A stretch of 64,000 bases of DNA, taken from contig QANZ01039552.1 of assembly GCA_003254925.1 (NCBI GenBank), forward strand, positions 15,596 to 79,595, in the 5' to 3' direction. The stretch comes from Chamaecrista fasciculata (lineage: Eukaryota > Streptophyta > Magnoliopsida > Fabales > Fabaceae). How positions within the stretch are numbered: position 1 is the first letter of the stretch; every line of letters starts with the position of its first letter. This document shows positions 1 through 13,200 of this stretch, one piece after another. Made by a program: the position numbers and the translations under genes. The notes under the pieces were generated by a model. It did not search any database. It had not been told where the DNA came from and saw only the letters and a program-made list of their open reading frames with translations.

Positions 1-139
1 TGAACATTTTTTATGAACAGTGCGTTTTTTTTTTCATAATTTTTAGGATTTATTTTTAATTTTTGGATGAAGGTTTAGGGGGAGAGAAAAATAATAATGA
101 TGTGTAAAAAATTGCTGTGTAATTTTTTTTTTAATTTAT

Positions 140-290
140 GGTGATGTGTAATTTTTTTAGAGTTTAGGGTTTAGGGGTTTAGAGTTTTAGAGTTTAGGGT
201 TTTTAATATTTTTAAGGACTAAACTGTAGTGTTTGAAAGAGTCTTGGAACACTTTACAATTTTATTTTGAGGATTTGAGACTAATTTGTT
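140..290. repeat. Relic of a MULE terminal region with telomere-like TTTAGGG runs
   Basis: Bases 140-190 hold degenerate TTTAGGG-like words. The stretch from about 189 to 290 closely matches 40728-40826, inside the right terminal inverted repeat of the ITPK-carrying element: both read 'agagtttagggttttt', then a 'ttttaaggactaaa' segment, then 'acactttacaattttatttt'. I infer a decayed or partial copy of the same MULE family. Its outer ends are not visible, so the element cannot be bounded. No gene is seen in 1-800. Confidence 0.6.
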
Positions 291-619
291 TGTAGTGGAC
301 TTGAATGAAAATTGTAGTTGAATATAGAGATTTTTTGATAAATCATAGATGTTCATTTGTCTTTTGAGGTTCTAAGGACTATTTTGATAAAGATCATAAA
401 CTTTTGGGATTAAAGTGTAATTAAATCAGGACCTATTCAAAAGAAATCTTATGAAAAGGAGAAAAATCTATAATATTAGAATTCTAAAGACCATTTTATA
501 ATTAATTCTTTATGTTTTGATCCCTTTTAGTAAAGAGAAAGGACTTAAACGTATAAGAGAAGACTTTTTGGGAGATTTTTGACATTTTAACGTACATTTG
601 CCGTTAAATCCTAACAAAA

Positions 620-744
620 AAAAAACCAAAGGGGACCAAATCGCTAACGGAGCAAACCACGGGGTACCCCAATGCAAAAATTTTTCTTTCAGGGTACCAA
701 AGGAGAACCGCCCCTATCCACAGGGTACCAAATTGTAATTTACC
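620..744. repeat. Solo terminal repeat of a MULE-like element
   Basis: This stretch repeats 'gggtacc' words and ends 'gtaccaaattgtaatttacc'. That is the reverse complement of the 'GGTAAATTACA...GGTACC' type of end seen on other MULE-like elements in the window (compare 27200-27316 and 25591-26018). No matching opposite end was found, so this is a remnant only. It lies just upstream of the callose synthase promoter. Confidence 0.45.
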
Positions 745-810
745 AAAAAAAATTTATAGGTCTATAAAAAATAGTAATAAATTTCGTTGGTCAAATAAAC
801 AGTCGCGCAA

Positions 811-844
811 CATATAATGGAGGAAAAAACCTTTGGCGCCGAAA
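811..844 (+). promoter_or_regulatory. Probable core promoter of the callose synthase gene with an E2F-type palindrome
   Basis: A TATA-like 'catataatgg' at 811-820 is followed by TTTGGCGCCGAAA at 832-844. The latter is close to the palindromic E2F/DP consensus (TTTSGCGC on both strands). The start codon is at 1190, which leaves a leader of roughly 340 bases. The motifs are seen; their use is inferred. Confidence 0.4.
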
Positions 845-930
845 CTGAGATAGCAGAAGGAGGAAGACGATTGGTTTGTTTATTGAAAAGCAAAAGCAGT
901 GAGCAGTGAAGAAAAAGCAGAGAGAGAGAG

Positions 931-1293
931 ATGAGAGACTCTGTGCTTCCTTTCCAACTCTGTCGCCAATTCCTTAGTTCTTTTCTTGTAATCAGAGCAA
1001 TTCAAAAGGCTTCATCCCTTGCCTCTCCTCGCAATCAAAGTATCTTGTTCGCACAATACATATACATGTTTCTTTTCACCGCCCTCACTCTTTGCGATCC
1101 AACCCCGACTCCAAACCCTAATCGTAATTTCTGCCATTTTCGACTCGAGATTTGGTGGTGGTGGTGGTGGAACTGGCGCTGGTGGAGCCATGGCGGCCAG
1201 TACGAGCGGCACCAAGGGCGTCTTCGGCGTCCCCCGGCCGCCGTCCCGGAGGATGACTCGGATGCCGACCAGGAATGTGGAGTTGCAGAATGA
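931..1293 (+). other. Possible upstream ORF overlapping the callose synthase start
   Basis: An ATG at 931 opens a 120-codon frame, with a second in-frame ATG at 1066. It runs past the callose synthase ATG at 1190 in another frame. If transcription starts near 845, as the TATA-like box suggests, scanning ribosomes meet this uORF first. The peptide resembles nothing I recognise and is probably not itself functional. Confidence 0.25.
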
Positions 1294-4200
1294 GGAGAAT
1301 CCTGTTGATAGTGAGATTGTGCCTTCCTCACTTGCTGTCATTGTCCCCATTCTCCGAGCAGCCAATGAAATTGAGCAGGAGAATCCTAGAGTTGCCTATC
1401 TCTGTCAGTACATCTTACTTGTCTTCTTGGCTGTTTACTATTTGTGTTTTTTTTTTTTTTGTTTAAATTTTGAAAGCTTTTTATTCCAAGGCCATTGTTA
1501 GGATTAAGTTGACATTTAGAATTCAAACTTAGACTAGTTCTAGTAATATAGCCTTTATTAACCTCCGAGTTGTCTTTCCCATCCAATTTTAATAGAAATA
1601 ATCGTGTGAATTGTAAAATGATGCATTTTAAACAATAGGGGCAAGCTAGTTTTAGGTCTACCATATAGGAGCAAACTGTAATTTTACTTGTGTGGGTGTG
1701 AGGCATTTGAAATTTTTTAAAAAAGAGTTCACATTGTTTGTTTGGTTGTTATTCTTGCTAGGATTTTTTTGGTTGAAAATAGAATTTATTAACGAGGAGA
1801 AGGAACAGTACAAAATTGTGAAAAGAGGGACATAGATCCTTTGCAAAAAAAATAAAATGACCAAGGCTCTTCAACCTTAAAGGGCCACCTTCCAATCCTT
1901 TGAAAATCCACAAGGGACACTCTATAATGAAATTTTTAGCTAAAACCCACATGGAGGACATTAAATTAATCGTACACCAATCAAGATCTGGCAAAAGATA
2001 AAGGGAAGCAAGAGATACCAACCTTTGCCACAATTCATTTGGAGTAGCTGAGGTGCTGTTAAAATTACTGATGACCGCTTTAGTCTTTAGATAAATAGCT
2101 TAAATAAGAGCGCGTGCTTCAAGTATGCCCTAATGAGTATAATTTTGCTCAAAATTGTTGCAAACAAATTGCACCTCAGTTGTTTTTGAGTTTTTCTTGG
2201 CACTTATTTATATGAGATTCAGTTTTGATCATATGGGAATTAGTTAAATTCAGCTAATAGAGAATTAGAGGCTTTGTAATCTGTAAGCAGTAAGCACTAA
2301 TTATGAGTTAACCCAATAACATATGTCAAGGTACTTTTTTACTTGAATTTATTCAAGGATATAATGTAATAATGAGCTTGCTGTGTTTGTCTATTTAGGC
2401 CGCTTCCATGCGTTTGAGAAGGCTCATACAATGGATCCTAATTCAAGTGGGCGTGGTGTTCGACAGTTCAAGACCTATCTATTGCATAGACTTGAAAGGG
2501 TATGTGATTAATCTTGTTTTGTTGCAGTTATTTTCATTCTTGAAGGTGGTATTCTTGCTTCTCATTGTTGTCTATGAGATGGTGATCAAGATGTCCATTA
2601 TGTTGATTCATATCTTAATTATGGGTGTTAGCATCAGATCTTTTTCCTTTTCTTAATAATTTTTTCATTTATCAGGAAAAATAATGTTAGCACTTGGCGC
2701 CAGAGTATAATTATTTTGGGTGCTTTAGTTGATCAAGATAAACTATAGTTACTGCAATTTTCTACCTAAAACTAGTAGTTCTTATCTCGAGAATTTCACT
2801 TTATTTATTGGTTGCAGGAAGGAGAACTTACTGAAAGGTGGACCACAAAAACTGATACCAGGGAACTGCTATCGTACTACCAAAAATATTATGAGGAAAA
2901 TGTCCGAGAAGGCGAATTTACCAAAAAACCGTGAGGCTTGATATTTATTGAATTAATGATTTTTTTTAAGGAAAAGTCTTGTAAATTAAGTAGTCATGTT
3001 ATAACCTATAGGTTAATAGTTATTATCATCTAAAACTCTTGCAGTCATCTTATCATGTTATAACCTATAGGTTTGCGTTATTTTCCATGCCTTATTCTTT
3101 TAATGTGCTTCTTGAAGGGAGGAGATGGCTAAAATTATTCAGATTGCCACTGTGCTGTATGATGTGCTGACTGCTGTGGTACCTCCTAGCAGTATTGATG
3201 CAAAGGTTTGATCCACTTGACTAGATTACCGTTAACATAAATTTTGTAGAGTGATTCTTAGATATAGACAGGGCTGATATGATGACGTTCTTTTTTAACA
3301 GACAAAAATGTATGCTGCGGATGTTGAGAATAAAAGGGGACAATACGAACATTATAACATTCTTCCATTATATGCTGTTGGTGTTAAACCAGCAATCATG
3401 GAGCTTTCAGAGGTTTGTATTTTTGGAATCACATGCAATGGCAGTTTTACTTCTGCCAATGACTGTCTCCCTGAAATTTTACTTTTTAATGTGCTTGTCT
3501 TATTTATTATGAAAATATAGATCAAAGCAGCACTTCATGCTCTACGTAAGGTGGAAGGTCTTCCCATGCCCATAATTCATGCAAGAGTTGCTGTCTCTAG
3601 TGATGGTTCTGCAATGCCTATGGAGAGGGTTATAAAAGTAAATGACATACTTGATTGGCTCTCGTCTATTTTTGGGTTTCAGGTAATATAATTTTTTCCC
3701 CAAGTTTCACCGAGTTCAAAATTATGTTAGTTGCTTATTTAGGAGAGAATTTGGGTTTATGCTTGTTTGTGGGTATGAAAGATGGTGCTGGATGAACACA
3801 ATTTGGTTATGATAATCGTAACTGTGTGCAACATTTGATAAACCAAAAAACTAAACAATTTACAAATGGAAAATTATACAGTTGATTCCATCTAAAGCTT
3901 GAGTTACATACTTGGGAAAATTTCTATTAAATTCATATTTTAAAATGTGCAGCTGAAATATGTATGTGCAAACTTTATACAGTACAACAGTTTAGGTGGA
4001 CATCTTATGCTCCTACTTCTCTGTATCTTTCCTCTTTTCTCTCTAATAAAAATTAGGAGAGTTGAGGGATTAATAGTTTAATATACCATGATTAAGGTTT
4101 TGGGATAGATTAAGTGGAGTAATTAGGAGAGTTGAGGGATTATACAGTACATTTTGTTCATTGTACGAACTATGAATTCTGCTTTACATTTTTGTCATGT

Positions 4201-7200
4201 GAATTTCTTATGAACCATCTCACCAAATCTTCTCTTGTATGTTTGGGTTACAAAGAAAGGAAATGTGGCAAATCAGAGGGAGCACCTTATACTGTTACTT
4301 GCCAATATTGATATAAGGAATAAGACTGCTGAATCTCACGAGGTGAACTATTTTTTCATGCAAACAGCTGTTGTTGTAGCAACTTTATATTGCACTTTAC
4401 AATATAGATGATGATATGAAGCTTCTTGTAGCTTGAAGAAGACACAGTACAACAGTTGGAGTTAAAAATTTTCAAGAATTATAATTCGTGGTGTCATTAT
4501 GTACGTTGTAAATCCAATCTTAGGTGAGTGTATTTGTTACTTTGAGATTGTAACTTGAGCCTAAGGAGGTGTTCTTAAATGAAGTTTCATAGAATATTTA
4601 TTTTTCATTTTATTTAATTTCAGTGGGTACATTTTCTTTTTAATATTCAACAGGTTTCCACTAAATTGGGACAGACAACAACTACAGCTGATTTACATAG
4701 CGCTGTATCTTCTTATATGGGGTGAAGCTTCAAATATTCGCTTCATGCCTGAATGTATTTGCTATATTTTCCATAATGTAAGTTTTCTTGTCTGTCAAGC
4801 ATTCTTAGTGGAGTATAATAATTCTTTTATTGTAGACCTTGCTTCTCATAAAATCATTTTACATTTAGTGTGAGTATAATATAGTTAATTACATAATCTT
4901 TTAAAATATAAGTAAATTATTCCCCTCCGGGAATGGTTCTCCCTTATTCCCTTATTCCTTCTAAATACTTGAAAAAAAAGTTAAGTATTTGCATACTGAT
5001 CTGCTCACCCCTCGTCTTCTGAACATATCCTTGCGGATTTCCTTTTCGATGTGTCGAGGGAATGGTGAACTATACTTTTATATTAGCCCACCCATTTCAC
5101 AGGCCTAATTCAACCAAGTTCGCCCATTTGACTGGGTGGAGCAAGGTAGCCCACGGGCTTGAGCCCGTTTTGGCTGTGCTAGTCTTAATTAAGGAGGATA
5201 TCTTCTCCCTTTTTTTGTGCCCATTCTTTCCCTTCCCTTTTGTTCCCCGTCCCTCAACACTGAAAAAAAGTAAAAAACTGAAGAGAACTATAATTATCTA
5301 AGGCATCTTAATCTGAGACAAAGGGTTCATAACTGTTTTGGGTCTTCGGTAATGGCAATAAACCTTTGAGTACTTTCTTTTTTCCAAAGATGTGCAATGA
5401 AGTCTATGGGATTTTGCATGGAAATGTCCATCCGGTGAGTGGGGAAACATACCAAACAGCATTACGTGGTGAAGAATCCTTTCTGAAAGATGTTATCACT
5501 CCCATTTATGAAGTTTTGGCCAAGGTAATTCTCATCTGGCAAGAACTGAATTAACTTTGGTAAATGTTTGCAATCATGCATGCCTGAAACACATTTCTAT
5601 ATTTGGTGAATAGGAAGCCAAGAGAAACAACAAAGGGAAGGCAAGCCACACCCAGTGGAGAAATTACGATGATCTGAATGAATACTTCTGGTAATCATTT
5701 TCTAAGTTTAAACTGTTGAATTTAAAATCTTGGAATGACAATTTTTTTTGGGGTACGATTTGGATAACAAGAAGTTCAAATTTGTTCCATTTATAGGTCT
5801 AACAGATGTTTCAAGCTAGGTTGGCCAATGAACCTGAAGGGAGAATTTTTTAGGCATTCAGATGAGAAGCAACAAGCAAATGAGGTCTCTCTTTTTTCCT
5901 TCTGTCTGTATGCAAAATTTGTCATGTTTGGGTGCTATTCACAAATCAGAATTATGAACACTTATATTACATTATGTATACTGAAGTTGTAATTAGGTGT
6001 TCTCTTATGTGGCCATATCATGGTACTGGTTTGTTCTCCGTATTTGAACATTTTTTTCACACATAGTAAATGCTTCAATTCTGTGCCAGTATACTAATAT
6101 GCAGGCAAATAAATTTTTACCCTATAACTGTTTATTGAGTTATTTATACCTGCATTGCTATAGAGGCATCCTGATGAGCTTAATGAAATTATAAAAGGAA
6201 AATGGAATATATGAAGTTGAAGTAAATTTTTTTTTAACCAGTAAAGTAGTTGATTAGCTAGGTTGTCAGCATATATAGTTTATGCTACAATTAAGGATTG
6301 ATTACTAGGAAGTTTTATCAAAAGAAAAAGGATTGATTAGGAGGGAAGATTCCTGTAGTCAACTTTATTCTGCTTTCAATTATCTCTTTCTCCTGGTCCT
6401 GTATTTTTTATCATCTCTGTGCCCTGGTTTAACTTCTTCAATCCCTGGGAATTTGCATTCTTGAACATTTCAGTTTTCAAGGTATCTTACTAATAGATCT
6501 ATGTCAATGAATTAGAAACTCTATTTTCTCTTCTTAAAATTGTCTATCCCCTACTAAAGATAGGAGAGTTTGTCATGTTAACGTTTTAAGGTGTACTTAC
6601 ATGTAAATCCTTTTAGCATTCCCTTTATTTCTTCTCCTACTAGAGAAACTTTCCTTCTTGAAAAACCCATTTGAAATTCTAGAGCTCTGTCAAAGTCAAA
6701 TAATCTATTTGTACAGCAATACTCAATAGAGTTAACGCAAATGACATATTGCGAACCCATAGATGGATAGACCATTCTGCTTTATCTCCTAATATCTTTA
6801 TTATGTACATTAGGGCTGAATCAGGATTCAGGAGTACATTTATTCTTACCTTGCCACGTGGCTGCTTTTTTTGTGGAATAAAATATTCGGGGATTTTGGA
6901 TGGAGTTAGGTGTGTCAGAGCTCCTTGGGAATTCTTTAAAGTAGTTTCTTTTTATTCAGTTCAAATGTTTTGGCTGGATGAGAAAGGGTTCCAAAACTTA
7001 GCGTTTCCAGTTTCTTGTTTTTTTGGCCCTTGAGGTATTTATTAAAAAGTGATTCAGTTACTTTGGCTTTCTATAGGTCCTTTAGATGTATATGGTTAGC
7101 CTACTTGTGTAGTTGTTCTTACCACTTCAAAAATAAAAAATTTTCATCAAACATAATATTCCTGATATGTATTTACGCACATGATCTGATGCATTCACAT

Positions 7201-10200
7201 CACTCCTAAGATCTTTTTCTAAGGCAACACTTCTTATGTCAGGGTCCTAACCAATCTGGCTCTGGAGCTGGGAAAAAGAAGCCCAAAACAAATTTTGTGG
7301 AAGTCCGTACATTTTGCCACCTGTATAGAAGTTTTGATCGTATGTGGATCTTCTTTATATTGGTCTTACAGGTAAATCTTAAACCTGGGCTTGTGGTATA
7401 GTTTTACAACTTCACATGAAGGTCATTTTTTAAATTACTGAATTTCAGGTTATGATAATTGTTGCATGGAGTTCTGGGGGACCTCTTGCTTTGTTCTTTG
7501 ATGACAATGTATTAAGAAGTGCTATGAGCATTTTCATTACTTACGCTTTTCTCAACTTTCTTCAAGGTATTTGATTCCTATTTGTCTGAATTTTGTTTTA
7601 CTTTTTCATAAATGAATAATATTTATTAGGGAAGAATACAGCTTGGGAATATCCTTCTACCTTACAGAAGATCCAAAAGGCTGATAATATTTGAGCTTTG
7701 AAAAGAATTATAAAAATTCCCCGAGATAAAGCTTCACAGAGGCTATGTGTAACAGATCACTTTTCTGTCTTTAAACTCCAAAGAGTTTATAAAGCTCTGT
7801 TTAAATGCTGAAAGAAAGGTGTAAAAAAATTGTTTTTCTTTTCTCTTGAAGGTCAATGAGTTCCTTGACAAAGAAAAATAACCATTATAAATTGATTTAG
7901 TTACCCATGTGATAGAGACCCAAAAGACCTTGGGGAACCCTCTCTCAAAAGCTAGCTATTAAAGGGGGAGAACCAAGACACTTATGTACTCCACCAAGTA
8001 TCCCATTCTACTTGATGTGGGACTTAGGCATCCCATCCTACCTAAGTCCCTATCACCATACCGGAGTTCCCACAAAATTTATTTGCTTGGGTCTTGGTAT
8101 GGCGCAAAATAAGTTTTCCCTTGTCATTCTTTCTGAACAATTCCTGTAGGCTGAGGTCCAGGTAGTCAAATATCCAATTTGTATACATGCGTGCGTATAG
8201 TACATTTCATGTCTACTTTAAAAATTAATAGATGAGAAAGAATTTGACAATGATTGGTCTAATATTTTTATACAGGCTGGATCTAGGTACTGTAGTAACT
8301 TACTTTCCATTATTCTCACAAGTGCAGCAGCTTTTGTTGGCTGGAGAATACTAGTCACAGCAAATGTCATAATTTCTTATTTTATCTTATCTTCTATGTG
8401 CAGTAACTCTGGATATTGTTCTTACTTGGAATGCCTGGAAGAATATGAAATTTACCCAATTGCTGCGGTATTTTCTGAAATTTGTAGTAGCAGCTATTTG
8501 GGTTGTAGTTTTTCCAGTCTGTTATTCTCGTTCTGTTCAGAGTCCATGGTGGCTCACACAATTCATCACCAGTTGGGCTGGGGATTGGGGGAGCCAGTCA
8601 CTTTACAATTATGTTGTTGCAATATATCTATTGCCAAATATAGTGGCCGCAATACTATTTTTCCTTCCACCATTGAGGAGAAAGTTGGAGCGCTCAAATA
8701 TGCGAATCATCACCCTTTTTATGTGGTGGGCTCAGGTGAAAAAGACTAGCATTTACTGCATAAATACCCAAATTTAGATGCTTGACCGCTAATTTTGGTA
8801 TCTCTATTATATTGAACTTTAAATGGAACATTATTTATCTTAAATTGATGATATTGCAGCCAAAATTGTATATCGGCAGGGGAATGCATGAGGACATGTT
8901 ATCACTGTTGAAGTAAGTGAAAGTGCAAGTTGCATTTTCTTTTTTTCACCATTCAGTTTTATTGATAGATTTAGGAGGTAGTGGAGGGTGAAGGGGAAGA
9001 AAATATTTTCTGAAGTATTACAATTATGAATATGTGAAAGAATTTGTATCTTGAAGCAATTTCCTATTTTTTGAAGTTTCCTCAATTTTTTTTTGAGATG
9101 TCTTGGCCTATACATGTTAGCGACATTTGGATTATTTACAACTTTTCTTAATACCTTTAATCATGTTATTCTCACCATCGCTATTCTTTAGATGTGGAAA
9201 AAGAATTCCTGGAAAAACTTCTCTTGAACTAAACACTAGCTTGGGTCATTGGTTCTTTGCCACATATATGCAACTTCTATTACCTGATCCCTCCTTTTTG
9301 CGCTAAAAGATCTTTAATATGGCAGGTATACCCTATTTTGGATTATGCTGCTGATTAGTAAGCTAGCATTCAGCTACTTTGTGGAGGTAATATCATTAAA
9401 TTTGCTGCAGAGTTTTATGCCTTTTTCGAGTAATAGAGTGTGTGACTATGTACATAAACATATTTGTGATTGTTGGTTAAGTTTATACTATTAAAATGAA
9501 CTAATGAAGGTCAGAATCTCCACTCTGCTGGGATCAGGATAAGCAATTATATGCAATTTACAATGTGATTGATTTTTATTTTTTAATTATGTTCATACTC
9601 ATTGATAATTATGGGAGAATTAAATAAACTTAAACGAATCCTTTGATATTCCCTCAATCAATAAATGACAAATAACAGAAAATAGGCAGTGTACTTGTCT
9701 TTATACTGTTTATCTCAAGTATAGTACTTATCTTCACTCGGCCTTGCACTTTTCTGGTGCCTCTTATCTAAGGAGTTTTATAAGTGTGGCGCCTTCCTCC
9801 TTTGTGTACCTTGATATTAGTTTGTAAAGTCATTGTTTTATACAAATTGCTCTCTCTAATAGGCAAAAGTCAATCCAGTCAAGAGTAATGACTTTCTGTC
9901 ATAGTTGTATCCTTCATGCTCTAGCATTGAAGGACAAATCTTTTGGGTACAATCATGTAGTTGCATTTCCTCCAATATATGGTGGGGGCATAATGAAGTT
10001 AGGCCAACTTCCTTTTGTTTTGTGATTCATTGTTCTGTTATTTCGCTTTCTTAGAGTATTCCTGTTTTGGCTGTTTATCCTCACTTACATGTTCCTCTCT
10101 CTCAATAAATTTTTTTCCTTTATCCATTTTTTTTTTATTGTGTATGACACTGACCCATCACTTGGAGGGTACCTGGGAATGGACCTATTCAAGAGCAAGA

Positions 10201-13200
10201 CATTTTAATGCTAATACTTTGCTAAAACACGCCATTCTGGACCATCCTGCATTCTATAACCATCACCTTGCAGTTGCACGATGTCCCTTAGAACCCAAAT
10301 TCCCTAACCTGCGTAGCTTCCTTGGCTTCAGAGCATGGTTTCAAGGTGGGTTAGAAAGCTCCGAGATCATGTTGGGAAAATATCGACACCAGACAAAGTA
10401 TTTATCACTAATATACTCAGTTTTTCTGTATTACATTGATCCATCAACCTCAACTTATACTAATAGTATGAGAAAGACACTTGTACACTTTCTTTGTATG
10501 ATGTGCCCTCCTATAATTTTAGTAACTATTTCTTTAACCTACAAGATGTACCTAACCCTAGATTATGAATACCTCTTGAGAGATAGAAAGATAAGAAAAA
10601 AGGGAACAATGTCTTGAATAATAAAATGATTTCCTCTGTCCAGATATGTACCCAAAATGTTTAGGATGAGATATTCTATATTAATTTGCTAACCTTAGAG
10701 ATAGAAGACCAACAATATGCTGCTAGTGAGACTTTATATAGAACAGTAGAAATTTAAATGCCTTTTAACTGTCTGATATAAAATCTTATGTTTACATGTA
10801 AATCATAGACTTCTATGTTAATTTATTTGGTTACATAGTTAGAAACACTTTTTCTTCAATAAAAAAGAAAATATGTATATTTGGGAAAATTTTCTTGTTG
10901 TCGGCACTGTTAAATTCTTGCCATCACATTTTAATTGTGGTTTACTAATTGCCCCACTGTGTATATGAAATTTTCTGTAGAATTTTACTTCCTAGATATA
11001 ATGAACCGATTTTTCCAGATATATCCCCTTGTTGAGCCAACAAAGTTAATCATGAAGATGCCAATAGATAACTACCAGTGGCATGAATTCTTTCCAAATA
11101 ATGGTAACAATGTATTCTTATATTTTTATAACTCTATACACAGTGGATTTAGCTAGTACCAACTCACATTCTTCAAATGCTACAGAAACTCACAATGTGT
11201 GTATTGTCATTGCAATATGGGCTCCCATTATCTTGGTAAGTTAAGAAATGGAATTCTGAATTAAAATATATTTCTCATTTTTGTGCTGTAATTTATTCTG
11301 TTTTCATGTTTCATTGATATATAGGTATATTTCATGGATACTCAAATATGGTATGCCATTTATTCTACTATTTTTGGTGGGATAATTGGAGCTTTCAGCC
11401 ATTTGGGTGAGGTGAGTGGCATATATATTGTAGCACTTGATCTTTGTGATTTTCTAAATTTCTTCTTTTGCCAAGAAAGAAAATTTTGATTGCAGTATTT
11501 GAGAACAAGCAAGGCCATGAAATCCATCATTACAGGAATCTGATGATATAAATATTTGCTTCCAATAATACTTGTAAAATTGTGTTTCCTGTGGTAAAAT
11601 GGACTTTTTATTTGGGTATAAATGATAAATGTTTGCTGATTATTTCCTTATTTCAATTTTCATCTATAGATAAGGACATTGGGGATGCTGCGCTCCAGAT
11701 TTGAATCTGTACCATATGCTTTCAGTGTTTGCTTTTTGCCTGAAAGAAAAAAAGACACTAAAAGAGAGGACTTGGTACTACATTTTATGGTTAAAATTTC
11801 AAGAGTTTTTGTTTATGATTCAATAATTAAAGTATATTGATTCTGGCTTTTTATTGAGAGTCGAAAACGTTGTATTATTTTGTTGGTGACTAAAGCAAAC
11901 TGTTTTGTTTTCAGCAGGATCAATCATTTTTTGAACGGAGGAATATTGCATACTTTTCTCAGGTTTGGAATGAGTTCATAAATTCTATGAGGGATGAAGA
12001 CCTAATCAGCAATAGGTACAAACTGATGCTTGCTTAGTAGAACATCTTGCATAAGAATGCATGGAATTCAAGCTTCTGATATATTTATATATTTTTATTC
12101 TGATTATCCAGTGATAGAGATCTCCTGCTTGTCCCCTATCGTTCGAGTGATGTTTCTGTCATTCAGTGGCCTCCATTCTTGCTTGCTAGTAAGGTATTTG
12201 GTTTGAACGACTGCTAAAAGTTAAAACTAAAATAATTGAACTCGATTGTCTAATACCTTTTTTTTTATCTTCCTTCTATATATGTGACAGATTCCTATAG
12301 CCCTGGACATGGCAAAAGATTTTAAGGGGAAGGACGATGATGATTTGTTTAGAAAAATCAAGAGTGATGAGTACATGTATTCAGCTGTTGCTGAATGCTA
12401 TGAGACACTCAGGGATATCATATATAACCTTTTGCTGGATGAAGAAGATAAGATGTAAGAAGTATTTGTATAACCCTTTCCTAGATACTCCCCGCCAACC
12501 CAAAAAAGAAAAGGATGTATTTTATGTCAAACTTAGATTTTGAACTCTGTACCCTGCATATCAGAAAACAGACACACTTCATTATTTTCTGCTGCTTGAC
12601 CATCTATATTTCTGTGTAGAAATCTTCATGACCATTTGTCCTCTTCAATGTATGAAACAGGGTAGTAAGGCGTATATGTGATGAGGTAGAAATGAGCATA
12701 GAACAGGGCACCTTTGTCAGAGATTTCAAGATGAGTGGCTTGCCTTCACTGAGTGAGAAGTTGGAGAAATTTTTAACTCTATTGGTAAATTTCCCATCAT
12801 GTTTCCTGTTCTGAGTTTCCTTCTTGCAGATCATTTGTGGGAACCTTATTAGATCCATTCAGCACTTACAAATGTAGGTAATTTTTTTATTGATCATGGA
12901 CAGAGAAAGGATGATGACAAGATTGAGGGGTTGAGGCCACAGATAATCAATGTCCTACAGGATATAGTAGAAATCATTATACAGGATGTTATGATTGACG
13001 GGCATATGTAAGTTTAAGAAATTTTAACTTGATAAGGATGTATGGTTTTCTTTTAACACTATAGTAGCCTTACTTACTGCTTTATGATATGGGTTTTGTG
13101 CTTCTCTTTCCAGAATATTGGAGACACCCCCTCAGCATATGGTAGATGATGAAAAGAAAGGACAGAGATTTGCTAACATTGACACATCCCTTACGAGGGA

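Noticed and set aside
1019-1189. N-terminal extension of callose synthase in frame upstream of 1190
   Set aside because: The frame has no ATG before 1190 and the upstream residues do not resemble the family; the ATG at 1190 gives a family-like N terminus.
10015-10617. 200-codon open frame inside callose synthase intron 17
   Set aside because: It lies wholly within the intron between well-supported exons, resembles no family I know and has a low-complexity, hydrophobic start typical of chance frames in T-rich intron DNA.
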